DNA of 64,000 nt from a virus, in the IMG/VR virus record IMGVR_UViG_3300047476_000928, positions 1 through 64,000 of that record; one strand, given 5' to 3'. Of the stretch, positions 27,365 through 34,253 are shown piece after piece. Each line of letters starts with the position of its first letter. Within the stretch, counting starts at the first letter, position 1. A program made the position numbers and the translations under genes. The notes under the pieces are model-generated. The model saw nothing but the letters and a program-made list of their open reading frames with translations. It was not told the origin of the DNA and did no database searches.

Positions 27365-27588
27365 TTTCTTGTTAAACTATCATTATCTAATTCTTCCATT
27401 AATTCCATCCAAAACATGTTATCATATAGTCTACTATAATTGATAACTCTGTCTACGGCAAACATTGCCATCTCAATTGCATCTGCTTTGTTAAGGTTGT
27501 ATGATTGCTCTAATTCCTTAATCATGCTGACCTTCATTTCTTTTGGTGTCATGCTCATAACTTTATCCTGATTGAAAATATTATCCAC
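27361..27588 (-). CDS. Hypothetical helical protein
   Basis: 75 residues, helical, with MTPKEMKVSMIKELEQSYNL near the start and an acidic C-terminal helix (MFWMELMEELDND). No family recognised. Its start lies inside the end of a 44-residue gene. Confidence 0.55.
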   Translation of the reverse strand: MDNIFNQDKVMSMTPKEMKVSMIKELEQSYNLNKADAIEMAMFAVDRVINYSRLYDNMFWMELMEELDNDSLTRK

Positions 27589-27689
27589 GACAAAGTGATT
27601 GACGTAGGTAATGTTGTGAAGCCCACGCGTACTCTCACGCTAGGTAATACTTCGATGAATCGTCTTGTGACGTAAAATTGTGCTTTCAT
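27555..27689 (-). CDS. 44-residue hypothetical protein bridging two genes
   Basis: Starts at an ATGA overlap with the stop of the zinc-finger-like gene and ends 34 bases inside the following gene. Basic first half (MKAQFYVTRRFIEVLPSVRV), hydrophobic second half (TLSWIIFSI). The coupled start is the main support; composition alone would not be convincing. Confidence 0.4.
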   Translation of the reverse strand: MKAQFYVTRRFIEVLPSVRVRVGFTTLPTSITLSWIIFSIRIKL

Positions 27690-27961
27690 AACTCTGTTGC
27701 TAATGGGTTTCTATTAAATTTTCTAATCTCTCGTGCTCTTTGGTTTTTTCTTCTTTCGATTTCGGTAGCATCATATATCTTAAACCAGTTGTTGGTTAGT
27801 AGCCTTAATGATAACTTACTCTTGCAATCGCAGACAAATGCCATTTGAAACATAATACCTCGTTCATCAAACTGCTCTATCAGATTGGTATCCGAGTAGT
27901 CTTTGTTGCACACGGGGCAATTCAAATGATTCCGTGTTATTAAAGGTTTTCTATTTGCCAT
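27686..27961 (-). CDS. Small zinc-ribbon protein
   Basis: 91 residues from the ATG at 27961; an upstream in-frame start at 27997 would lengthen it by 12 residues into the previous gene. CPVCNKDY and later FVCDCKS form two Cys pairs, a zinc-ribbon pattern. The C-terminus is Arg-rich (RRKNQRAREIRKFNRN), which may contact nucleic acid. No family name can be given. It overlaps the upstream gene by 11 bases. Confidence 0.6.
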   Translation of the reverse strand: MANRKPLITRNHLNCPVCNKDYSDTNLIEQFDERGIMFQMAFVCDCKSKLSLRLLTNNWFKIYDATEIERRKNQRAREIRKFNRNPLATEL

Positions 27962-28163
27962 AAGTTTCATTATAATATTGTTCTGCAAATTCATCATTCC
28001 CTAATCCATTATCATTAATTTTAAAGGCTTCCATTATCTGCTCTTTCTCCATTTGTTTGGCTTGTTCGAATAAATCTCGATATGGTGTACCTCTCCATCT
28101 AATATCTTGGTTTTGTCTTATCTTATCAAATAACCATTCTACTGCCGTTTGTTTAGTTTCCAT
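27951..28163 (-). CDS. Hypothetical small protein (EWLFDKI type)
   Basis: 70 residues: TAVEWLFDKIRQNQ, an aromatic turn, then FEQAKQMEKEQIMEAFK. Short proteins with EWL...I...F..AK.ME..QI are common in Bacteroidota phages and prophages; function unknown. It overlaps both neighbours by 11 bases. Confidence 0.65.
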   Translation of the reverse strand: METKQTAVEWLFDKIRQNQDIRWRGTPYRDLFEQAKQMEKEQIMEAFKINDNGLGNDEFAEQYYNETYGK

Positions 28164-28344
28164 TGTCTGCCCATTTTTTAAGTTCGTCTACTGTTTTAAT
28201 TAATTCTTCTATACTCTTTTGCCTTTCTTTATTTTGCCTTTCAGATAGCAAGCCACTACAATTAAGCAAAAATTCATTCCACCTTTCTTCTTGAGTATAT
28301 TGATTGGCTTTCTGCTTGCGAATAAGTTTTTTAAGTATGCCCAT
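28153..28344 (-). CDS. Hypothetical helical protein
   Basis: 63 residues, Lys/Arg/Gln-rich helix (LIRKQKANQYTQEERWNEFL) followed by LLSERQNKERQKSIEELI. No domain recognised. It is embedded in the tightly packed early array. Confidence 0.55.
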   Translation of the reverse strand: MGILKKLIRKQKANQYTQEERWNEFLLNCSGLLSERQNKERQKSIEELIKTVDELKKWADNGN

Positions 28345-28348
28345 TGTT

Positions 28349-28531
28349 TTATCGTTTAAATAAAGCTGGTTGTTTTTCTTCTGGGAAATGTCTATAACCT
28401 TTTAAGTCATAGGTAATGTATTGACCATTTCTAAATTCAACTATTATATGGTTTTCTAAATAATCTATTACTCCATTACCATATCTTTCGTCATAAACTC
28501 TATCACCTCTTCTAAATGTTATATCAGCCAT
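28349..28531 (-). CDS. Small SH3-like barrel protein
   Basis: 60 residues: RRGDRVYDERYGNGVIDYLENHIIVEFRNGQ, a five-strand pattern like the small SH3/KOW-type barrels (CarD or UvrD C-terminal-like) that contact nucleic acid or polymerase. The fold assignment is from pattern only; the partner is unknown. Confidence 0.6.
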   Translation of the reverse strand: MADITFRRGDRVYDERYGNGVIDYLENHIIVEFRNGQYITYDLKGYRHFPEEKQPALFKR

Positions 28532-28542
28532 TGTCTTGTTGT

Positions 28543-28800
28543 TTAGAAAATTTTTTTTATATGTTGAAATATTGACTGAGGTCTTTCCCAGTTTTTATAC
28601 GCATCCTCTACCGCCTCTTCAAAATATTTTTTGAAGTAAGGAACTGCTGTGGGATAATCTTTGAAGAAATTTGCTAATCCAATATAATCTTGTAGATGAT
28701 ATAGTTCTCCCTGCGAATTACTATTAAATATTCTTTCTTGGTACTCTTCAATATCAAGAATTTTTAACGCTTCCTTAAATGTCATTTGTTTATTTTCCAT
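28543..28800 (-). CDS. Hypothetical small helical protein
   Basis: 85 residues, no recognised domain, rich in aromatic residues (YFKKYFEEAVEDAYKNW at about 58-74). The start lies 11 bases inside a lipoprotein-like small gene. Confidence 0.5.
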   Translation of the reverse strand: MENKQMTFKEALKILDIEEYQERIFNSNSQGELYHLQDYIGLANFFKDYPTAVPYFKKYFEEAVEDAYKNWERPQSIFQHIKKIF

Positions 28801-28960
28801 TGTACTTTAAGTTTGGTAAATACTGCGGGTTAAAAACGCCAGTATGTGGTTGATGATTGATTGAATACGATGCCGTTAGCTTCTCTACACTTACGGGCTT
28901 TGGCGGTTCTGCTACCTCGCAGGATGCGCACAACATTGTTAATGCTAATATTCTATTCAT
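28790..28960 (-). CDS. 56-residue lipoprotein-like protein
   Basis: Begins MNRILALTMLCASCEVAEPP, a short signal-like hydrophobic run with Cys11 and Cys14 as possible lipidation sites, then a polar Pro-rich tail. The start overlaps the upstream stop (ATGAATAG) and the stop overlaps the downstream ATG by 11 bases, so it fills a 152-base gap exactly. It is perhaps envelope-located; the lipobox is imperfect, so lipidation is a guess. Confidence 0.6.
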   Translation of the reverse strand: MNRILALTMLCASCEVAEPPKPVSVEKLTASYSINHQPHTGVFNPQYLPNLKYNGK

Positions 28961-29207
28961 ATAAATACTTTTCTATTCCGTCTAATAAACCTTTAAATGT
29001 CTTTGCATAAACTCGTGAGAACTTAAATGGCTTATGCTTATCATACCATTCTTGTTCCATTTCTCGCATCTCTACCACGCAATAGTGGCTTTTAGAGCTA
29101 GCTTTCATAATTAATACATTAAGAGAGCCATCAATGTTCTTGCAAGGAATACCTTTCTCCCGAAGGTACTTCTTTACTCTGTTGGATGTAATTGCTCTAT
29201 GAGTCAT
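28953..29207 (-). CDS. Hypothetical early protein
   Basis: 84 residues with an N-terminal basic helix (RAITSNRVKKYLREKGIPC) and a mixed C-terminal part containing EMEQEWYDKHKPFKFSRVY. No family recognised. It overlaps the upstream gene by 11 bases and the lipoprotein-like gene by 8. Confidence 0.55.
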   Translation of the reverse strand: MTHRAITSNRVKKYLREKGIPCKNIDGSLNVLIMKASSKSHYCVVEMREMEQEWYDKHKPFKFSRVYAKTFKGLLDGIEKYLYE

Positions 29208-29478
29208 CGCTATCTCGTGTTAAAAAGAATACATCAATAACAGCTCCAATTGGAACTACATTTTCTGTTCTCTTGTCGGTAAATAATCCTAAATACCCTT
29301 CGCTACTCTGCATTAAATTGTAGTTTCGATTAAGATATCCTACAAACTCGCTAATCATTAGCTTGTTACTAGCAAACTGGTTAATGGTGTACTGACCGCC
29401 ATCTTCCACTCCTCGGTCGTATGCTTCTTTAAGCAAATCTTTGACCTCGTGATTCAAATCATCTAATCTGTCTTCCAT
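29197..29478 (-). CDS. Hypothetical early protein
   Basis: 93 residues. The N-terminus is helical and acidic (DDLNHEVKDLLKEAYDRG); the C-terminus is beta-rich, ending in VIDVFFLTRDSDDS. No family recognised. It starts 10 bases after the RecB-like nuclease stops. Confidence 0.55.
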   Translation of the reverse strand: MEDRLDDLNHEVKDLLKEAYDRGVEDGGQYTINQFASNKLMISEFVGYLNRNYNLMQSSEGYLGLFTDKRTENVVPIGAVIDVFFLTRDSDDS

Positions 29479-29488
29479 ATTTGTTTAG

Positions 29489-30250
29489 TTATTTTTTAAA
29501 AAGCAATGCAATTACATCCATGTAATCCTTACATTCAATTACTTGGAATTTCTCATTCTCTTCATGTATCCATACCAAATACAATCTTCCAATCTTCAAA
29601 TTAGTATTCTTCTCAATGATGTACTTGTATAAATTTAGCTGTAACGAATAAGCTTCATATTCGCATTCTTGGATAAAATTGATAGGCGCTTTAAATCGCT
29701 TACCAAACTCAGACTTCATCCGTATCTTTCCATTTGTCTTGTAATCCCAAATTTGCAGTTCCCCCATTTTTTCATTCCACATCAGCTTATCAACCATACC
29801 GCCGATACCCATTTCTGCATCTCCAATCACTAGCTCCATTGCAATAGGAACCAACGATTTAGAAGCCTCGTTATAGAACTCAATAAACATTCTAATACAT
29901 TCATCCAAGCGCTCCTTTATTACATCTTCGCCAAACTTATTAACGGCAATAGATTCATCGTATGGAAATACCTTGTTAGCCCAATAGTTCTCTGCAAAGG
30001 CGTGTAGTAGTGTACCTTTGATTGATGCAAAATCACGCTTATAATCCCATTCCGCTAGCAATACCTCTGGCTCAACGCCTTTCTTCTTAGCAGATAGCTT
30101 TGCCATTTTCTGCGCATCAAACTTCTCTTTAAGTGTACCAATAAATGTAGTACCCGATACAAGCTCCTGCTCTCCAATAAAATACTTGTGAGGCTCATCA
30201 TAATACTTGATGTGCTTAAACTTGGCTAACTCTTTGTATATCATATTCAT
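29489..30250 (-). CDS. RecB/Cas4-type PD-(D/E)XK exonuclease
   Basis: 253 residues. KGTLLHAFAENYW (78-90) gives the GxxxHxxxE start of the RecB-like fold; GIGGMVDKL around 147-155 the Asp; LQIWDYKTNG around 165-174 the Asp-x-Lys catalytic strand; and YSLQLNLYKYIIE around 200-212 the conserved QxxxY helix. The family degrades or trims double-stranded DNA and often pairs with phage recombination. It is the second gene after the DnaB helicase, behind a 32-residue Cys-rich gene, so it probably works in DNA replication or repair. Confidence 0.8.
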   Translation of the reverse strand: MNMIYKELAKFKHIKYYDEPHKYFIGEQELVSGTTFIGTLKEKFDAQKMAKLSAKKKGVEPEVLLAEWDYKRDFASIKGTLLHAFAENYWANKVFPYDESIAVNKFGEDVIKERLDECIRMFIEFYNEASKSLVPIAMELVIGDAEMGIGGMVDKLMWNEKMGELQIWDYKTNGKIRMKSEFGKRFKAPINFIQECEYEAYSLQLNLYKYIIEKNTNLKIGRLYLVWIHEENEKFQVIECKDYMDVIALLFKK

Positions 30251-30251
30251 A

Positions 30252-30350
30252 TTAGTTTCTCTTTAATAGACATATTGGGCGACCCTTAATCTGCAACCCC
30301 TTGCAACAGAGGTCGCCACAATAGTCTGCTTTGTTTAACCCCTTAAACAA
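30252..30350 (-). CDS. 32-residue Cys-rich mini-protein after DnaB
   Basis: Starts at TTG one codon after the helicase stop, in the same frame, and ends two bases before the nuclease start. It contains ADYCGDLCCKGLQIKGRPIC, four Cys in C-x3-CC-x10-C arrangement, with basic flanks, suggesting a tiny zinc-binding or disulfide protein. It could also be a readthrough extension of DnaB. No family is known to me. Confidence 0.5.
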   Translation of the reverse strand: MFKGLNKADYCGDLCCKGLQIKGRPICLLKRN

Positions 30351-30353
30351 ATA

Positions 30354-31793
30354 TTAAAATGGCTGTATTGATACACCTGCATCAAAGTCAACCTTTATCT
30401 TATTAATTTGCGAATCTTGGTAGGTTATTCCACTCTCAACAAATCGAAATAGCTCTGATTCATCGTCCGCAATTCTATTGGTTTTAACATCAACATATCT
30501 TACAATGTCGCCCACATTCCCATCTCTGTTTTTAAGTATCGTGTACTTCAATGTATTGTCCATAGGAGCCACTGCTTGACCGCTTGCTTTTGCATCTACA
30601 TACTTGTAGTAATCATCACGATACAATCCAATTACCACAATAGCATCCTGCTCAATGTTACCTGATGAACGCAAGTCAGACAGCTGTGGCACACGGCTAG
30701 TACGCTTCTCAATATCTCTTGACAGCTGTGATAAGCAGATGATTGGAATACCTAGCTTTCTAGATAACTTCTGCATCTTGTTACTTACAGACGAAACCTG
30801 CGCAAAATCGCTTTGGTCTTTAATCTGAACATCACGGATAAGCTGTAAATAATCTACTACAACCATATCAATCTTGTTCTTTCTGCATTCGCCTGCCAAT
30901 AGCATTGACAAGTAATTAACATCTCTGTTATCTGAATCGTAAAAGAACAAAGGCAACTCTTTTAACATCTTTGCCTTGGACGCTTTAATCTTTTTAACAT
31001 CCTCCTGCGTAATCCGATTTGCTTTTAAATCAGAATAGTTGTACTCGCTAATCTCGCTTGAAATGTATCTGTATAACAGCGATTCCTTCGGCATCTCTAA
31101 TGACAAAAACAAAACCCTCTTACCTGATAAACAAGCGTATTTAGCATGCTCTAATCCTGCAATAGTTTTTCCCATTCCGGGTCTAGCTGCAATAATACTA
31201 ATACCTTCTTGCCACCCGCCTAACGCATAGTTTAGCTTTCTAGAACCTGTGTCAATGCCACTGAATTTCAAATTACCTGCGTTGGTTTCCAGTTGGGCAA
31301 TTACTTTATCGTACACTGACCCAATAGTAGTTACTTCTTCGGATACTGCTTCATCTGAAAGTTTAGCCATGCCATTGTCAAGCGTTTGCATCAAGTCAGA
31401 TACCTCTGCTCCCGCAGTTAGCTTTGATTCAACAGCTAATACCATTTCTGATATATTACGCTTTGTTTCTAGCTCTTTTAACTCGGCGCACACCGCAGGT
31501 AAGTTAAAGGTACGCTTTGGTAGCATCGTTAGGATTCTAGTAGCATCAATGCCAAACTCTGATTCCTTTGATTTAAGCCACCGAAAAACATCGTAACGAT
31601 TGAATGTACCTTTTTCAGCAGAAAGTGTAACACACGCTAAATATGAAGCTCCTAGTAGGTCTTGCGTAAAAGTATCCTTACTGATAATCTTTTTAGCATC
31701 TATAATTGAATGCGGGTGCTCCAAAATGTAGGCGATAACATCTTCTTCTAGTAGGTTATCCATTAACTCCAATCCTTTTCTTTTCTTTACCAT
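30354..31793 (-). CDS. dnaB: DnaB-family replicative helicase
   Basis: 479 residues; an internal ATG at 31763 (MDNLLEEDVIAYIL) is an equally good start. The N-terminal helical domain is followed by the RecA-like core: Walker A ARPGMGKT (203-210), FLSLEMPKESLLYRY, Walker B VVVDYLQLIRD, then LSQLSRDIEKR and SDLRSSGNIEQDAIVV as sensor and arginine-finger regions. A hexamer unwinds DNA at the fork. The start overlaps the stop of the iteron-containing initiator gene by 7 bases, consistent with loading by that protein. It is the only replicative motor seen. Confidence 0.95.
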   Translation of the reverse strand: MVKKRKGLELMDNLLEEDVIAYILEHPHSIIDAKKIISKDTFTQDLLGASYLACVTLSAEKGTFNRYDVFRWLKSKESEFGIDATRILTMLPKRTFNLPAVCAELKELETKRNISEMVLAVESKLTAGAEVSDLMQTLDNGMAKLSDEAVSEEVTTIGSVYDKVIAQLETNAGNLKFSGIDTGSRKLNYALGGWQEGISIIAARPGMGKTIAGLEHAKYACLSGKRVLFLSLEMPKESLLYRYISSEISEYNYSDLKANRITQEDVKKIKASKAKMLKELPLFFYDSDNRDVNYLSMLLAGECRKNKIDMVVVDYLQLIRDVQIKDQSDFAQVSSVSNKMQKLSRKLGIPIICLSQLSRDIEKRTSRVPQLSDLRSSGNIEQDAIVVIGLYRDDYYKYVDAKASGQAVAPMDNTLKYTILKNRDGNVGDIVRYVDVKTNRIADDESELFRFVESGITYQDSQINKIKVDFDAGVSIQPF

Positions 31794-32497
31794 GTGTCGG
31801 GTATGTCTAATTCAAATCCTTTTGTGTCGGCGGGCGCTCCGCCAGTTTCTTTTCTTTTTTCTTCTAGTGGGTTAACGATTACTTCATCTTCCCAAACTTT
31901 ATGCTTCAAATATCTTTCAGGGTCTTTGCGATATACTGCTTCGGGTCTAGCTCTTGTGTAGTATGGTACTGCTATTAGGATTGCATCCTTTTCTGATTCC
32001 TTTAATCTACTCCATTGCTTTCTAGTATTTTCCTTTCCTACCTTCTTTCCGTACAGCTCCCAAAACTCATCAAACCTATCGTCTTTTTTACTACTCTCTT
32101 TATTGCTATTATCTTTATTACTAATATGGGTTAGATTATCCAATGTAGGAAAATCCAAGGTTGGAAAATCCAAGGTTGGATTATCTGATGTAGGGATTTC
32201 TTCTAAAACCTCTAATGGACAGCTAGAAAGCTGATAAGAGTAGATTAAATGCCCCTTGTTATTTCTGCTTTGTGTGCGAGTTAAGTATCCCGCCTTTTCT
32301 AATTCGATAAGCGCCATTCTTATCGCTGTAACCCCCTCCTTTGTTTGTAAACTAATACGCTCTGCACTAAAATCCCAACTCGCAGGTTTCGATTGGATAT
32401 AAGCGTACACTCCCTTTGCTTTAAAGGTTAAATCCTTGTTGTTAAGCAAGTCATTAGGTACTACCCCGAAATTATTCTTAATCGTTACCTTTGCCAT
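31787..32497 (-). CDS. Replication initiator / helicase loader (winged-helix, O-like)
   Basis: 236 residues. VTIKNNFGVVPNDLLNNKDL then FKAKGVYAYIQSKPASWDF (25-45) and TAIRMALIELEKAGYLTRTQ form a winged helix-turn-helix like phage initiators. At about 103-125 the chain carries PTLDF PTLDF PTLDN, encoded by 15-bp DNA repeats that look like iterons. The C-terminal half (FDEFWELYGKKVGKENTRKQW) resembles initiator/loader proteins that contact DnaB. In lambda the O gene likewise holds the origin. It overlaps DnaB and the gene before it. Confidence 0.75.
   Translation of the reverse strand: MAKVTIKNNFGVVPNDLLNNKDLTFKAKGVYAYIQSKPASWDFSAERISLQTKEGVTAIRMALIELEKAGYLTRTQSRNNKGHLIYSYQLSSCPLEVLEEIPTSDNPTLDFPTLDFPTLDNLTHISNKDNSNKESSKKDDRFDEFWELYGKKVGKENTRKQWSRLKESEKDAILIAVPYYTRARPEAVYRKDPERYLKHKVWEDEVIVNPLEEKRKETGGAPADTKGFELDIPDTW
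32140..32194. repeat. Iterons inside the initiator gene, candidate replication origin
   Basis: Units every 15 bp on the plus strand: CCAATGTAGG, CCAAGGTTGG, CCAAGGTTGG and CTGATGTAGG, with A/T-rich 5-bp spacers (AAAAT, AAAAT, ATTAT). The two central decamers are identical and near-palindromic. A flanking AT-rich block (32080-32140) could melt. Location in the initiator gene matches lambda-type origins. Confidence 0.6.
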
Positions 32498-32718
32498 TTT
32501 TGCGCCTCTGTTATATCATTCGATAAAGCAACTATGTTTTCTACCAATGATTCAATATTTTCCATTATAAAGCTGTACCCTTCCATTTCTTCACTGATGC
32601 AAGAAAGCACTCGTGTATATTGGTTAAGCTCCTGCTCCATTTCTCTTTTGATTAGCTTGTTGCAGGCAATGTATGCCTCCAAATGCAACCTAGTCATCTC
32701 ATTAAATTCTTGTGCCAT
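32485..32718 (-). CDS. Hypothetical helical protein, first gene of the replication transcript
   Basis: 77 residues from the ATG at 32718; an upstream in-frame extension to 32793 would cross the structured leader and is unlikely. All helical: MAQEFNEMTRLHLEAYIACN, then EMEQELNQYTRVLSCISEEM, with coiled-coil character. No domain recognised. Its ATG directly follows the U-tract of a leader terminator, so its translation and that of the initiator (13-base overlap) may be controlled by that structure. Confidence 0.6.
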   Translation of the reverse strand: MAQEFNEMTRLHLEAYIACNKLIKREMEQELNQYTRVLSCISEEMEGYSFIMENIESLVENIVALSNDITEAQKWQR

Positions 32719-32818
32719 ATAAAAAATAAACCCCCACATCCGTTGCGAAGATAATGGGGGTAGTTTCAGGGTACTCCTGAATCCTAGTGGCAAGTCCGCA
32801 ACTACCTGCCACTAGGTA
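32719..32818 (-). ncRNA. Candidate structured leader RNA / attenuator or small RNA
   Basis: A -33/-7 promoter at 32826-32856 predicts a start near 32818. The transcript would hold three hairpins in order: CCTAGTGGCA/TGCCACTAGG (32783-32816), TTCAGG/CCTGAA (32765-32781) and ACCCCCA/TGGGGGT (32730-32761), the last followed by TTTATTTTTTAT and then the ATG at 32718. The loop of hairpin 1 (GGTAGTTGCGGA) can pair with AACTACC just 5' of hairpin 3 and with TTCGCAAC in its loop. I infer an attenuator or small RNA; no known family is recognised. Confidence 0.6.
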
Positions 32819-32825
32819 TGAACAT

Positions 32826-32856
32826 CAAAAGTACAAACAATTTGTTTATTTAGCAA
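32826..32856 (-). promoter_or_regulatory. Bacteroidota promoter of the leader RNA / replication transcript
   Basis: Minus strand TTGC at -33 (32853-32856), 19-nt spacer, TACTTTTG at -7 (32826-32833). The plus-strand promoter at 41611-41641 has the same TTGC-N19 architecture. The predicted start falls 1-2 bases before hairpin 1 of the leader RNA. Confidence 0.7.
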
Positions 32857-33121
32857 TATGAGTGATGCTAATTATATTCCGTGAAGGAATCCCGATAGTA
32901 CCTGTCATATTATGCGGGCTTCTGAATACAATAGTTCTGTCGTCATCTGTGCTATACAAATAGATTGATTCAATTTCATCTTCTAAATTCCCCAATCTGT
33001 ACTTAATTCTGTACATCCAATCTACGCCTAACTTTTTAGGGTCAAATTTTAAATCCTCTACCTTGTAGATATTAATTACCTTGCCCGTAATGGACAATGC
33101 TGTTCTCAATAAACTTCTCAT
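32846..33121 (-). CDS. Hypothetical beta-rich protein
   Basis: 91 residues: RSLLRTALSITGKVINIYKVED, then WMYRIKYRLGNLEDEIESIYL, mostly strands. No family recognised. Its 3' end overlaps the -33 element of the next promoter. Confidence 0.55.
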   Translation of the reverse strand: MRSLLRTALSITGKVINIYKVEDLKFDPKKLGVDWMYRIKYRLGNLEDEIESIYLYSTDDDRTIVFRSPHNMTGTIGIPSRNIISITHIAK

Positions 33122-33136
33122 GTTTCTCTCTCTTAA

Positions 33137-33508
33137 TTATTGTGCTAACTCGTCTAATGGTACTTGAATCTCGTATTGAGCTAATGTCCTATTTCCAGAC
33201 TTCGCATATACCTCTTTGTAATCGGTAACTCGTGCTGTAATATGACCGCTCTTACTTAAAGTAACATTGATGTATTTAGTAACGGGCTTGGCAAATAGTA
33301 CCAAATCAAATCTATCCATTCCATTTGAAGGATACTTCCCCCTACTGTCCCATTGCATCAATGCTGTTTCTAATTTACCTAGGATGACTAATCCATTTTC
33401 GTCTTGAATTGCTCCTGCAATCGTAACTTTTTGCCCGCCTCGTGTTAGTATGTCATACTTTCCACTTAAATACAAGTTGTAATCAAATTCAATCGGTAAT
33501 CTGTTCAT
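33137..33508 (-). CDS. Hypothetical protein, small barrel-like phage family
   Basis: 123 residues. FDYNLYLSGKYDILTRGGQKV and a later RFDLVLFAKPVTKYINVTLSK suggest two similar beta-rich halves. Proteins with the opening DYNLYLSGKYDILTRGG pattern are frequent in Bacteroidota phages and conjugative elements, where the function is not known to me. No catalytic residues seen. Confidence 0.6.
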   Translation of the reverse strand: MNRLPIEFDYNLYLSGKYDILTRGGQKVTIAGAIQDENGLVILGKLETALMQWDSRGKYPSNGMDRFDLVLFAKPVTKYINVTLSKSGHITARVTDYKEVYAKSGNRTLAQYEIQVPLDELAQ

Positions 33509-33520
33509 TTTGTTTTTTGT

Positions 33521-33745
33521 TTAAAAGGTTTGTTTAAATCTTACATTCTTAATACCAAGTTCATCGTAGAATATCGTGTCTATTTCATCTGAAAATACCT
33601 CGTTTTCAGGGTATCCTGATATGACAATAGGCTTAAAGCTCTCGTAATTACTTGGTGTAATTTGTGGTGTCTTTTTCTGTGTCATGTACACTATTAGAAC
33701 CATTGTTGCTAGCGCTATTACGCTTATGATTTTCTCTAATTTCAT
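33521..33745 (-). CDS. Small single-pass membrane protein
   Basis: 74 residues; MKLEKIISVIALATMVLIVY is an N-terminal membrane anchor, the rest a polar domain rich in Asp/Glu/Tyr. It overlaps the next upstream gene by about 98 bases. It could be an envelope or superinfection protein. Confidence 0.55.
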   Translation of the reverse strand: MKLEKIISVIALATMVLIVYMTQKKTPQITPSNYESFKPIVISGYPENEVFSDEIDTIFYDELGIKNVRFKQTF

Positions 33746-33914
33746 CTGCTATATCGTTTCTTATTCCGTATAAATGAGAGGATACCATTAAGACAAGTAT
33801 CATTAATAAAACCCCCATTAAAGCTATCATTTTAGCCTCGTCAGTAGTTGTTATAACACATTGCGCAATAAAGTAGGCAATGGAAAAAATTGATATTATT
33901 TGTATTCCTCTCAT
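33648..33914 (-). CDS. Small two-pass membrane protein
   Basis: 88 residues from the ATG at 33914, one base after the previous stop (the in-frame TTG at 33923 would overlap it). Hydrophobic segments: ISIFSIAYFIAQCV and IALMGVLLMILVLMV, then a polar tail. It shares about 98 bases with the next gene in another frame, an unusually long overlap for this phage. Confidence 0.55.
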   Translation of the reverse strand: MRGIQIISIFSIAYFIAQCVITTTDEAKMIALMGVLLMILVLMVSSHLYGIRNDIADEIRENHKRNSASNNGSNSVHDTEKDTTNYTK

Positions 33915-33915
33915 G

Positions 33916-34170
33916 CTATCCAAATTTTACCTTTGTTTTACGTTCTACATACTCTATAATCCTTTCGGTTACTTCATCGTTATTATCAAGCGCTTCATCT
34001 AGTAAAGCCCTGAAATGATAAGGATTAATTAAGGGCTTATACATCTTTGTACTTGCTCCAACTACGCCTCCGCTTAAAAAATGTAGCGTTAGCCAATTAT
34101 TCTTTATCGTTACGCCAACAGAATCTATCGAATCGTAATCCTTTCTGTTTGTTACTCCAAATATCTTCAT
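33916..34170 (-). CDS. Hypothetical protein
   Basis: 84 residues, mixed strand and helix (SVGVTIKNNWLTLHFLSGGV, then LLDEALDNNDEVTERIIEYV). No family recognised. The ATG overlaps the stop of the 28-residue membrane mini-gene (ATGA). Confidence 0.55.
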   Translation of the reverse strand: MKIFGVTNRKDYDSIDSVGVTIKNNWLTLHFLSGGVVGASTKMYKPLINPYHFRALLDEALDNNDEVTERIIEYVERKTKVKFG

Positions 34171-34253
34171 AGTACAAAAATTAAGTAGTATAAAAATCCA
34201 ATCGCAAATGCCATGCAGGCAATAAATTCGGTGTGTTCTTTTAGTTTAAGCAT
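34167..34253 (-). CDS. 28-residue membrane mini-protein
   Basis: MLKLKEHTEFIACMAFAIGF followed by a hydrophobic end (LYYLIFVL): one membrane helix filling nearly the whole protein. The ATG overlaps the upstream stop (ATGCTTAA) and the TGA overlaps the downstream ATG (ATGA), closing a 75-base gap exactly. Confidence 0.5.
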   Translation of the reverse strand: MLKLKEHTEFIACMAFAIGFLYYLIFVL

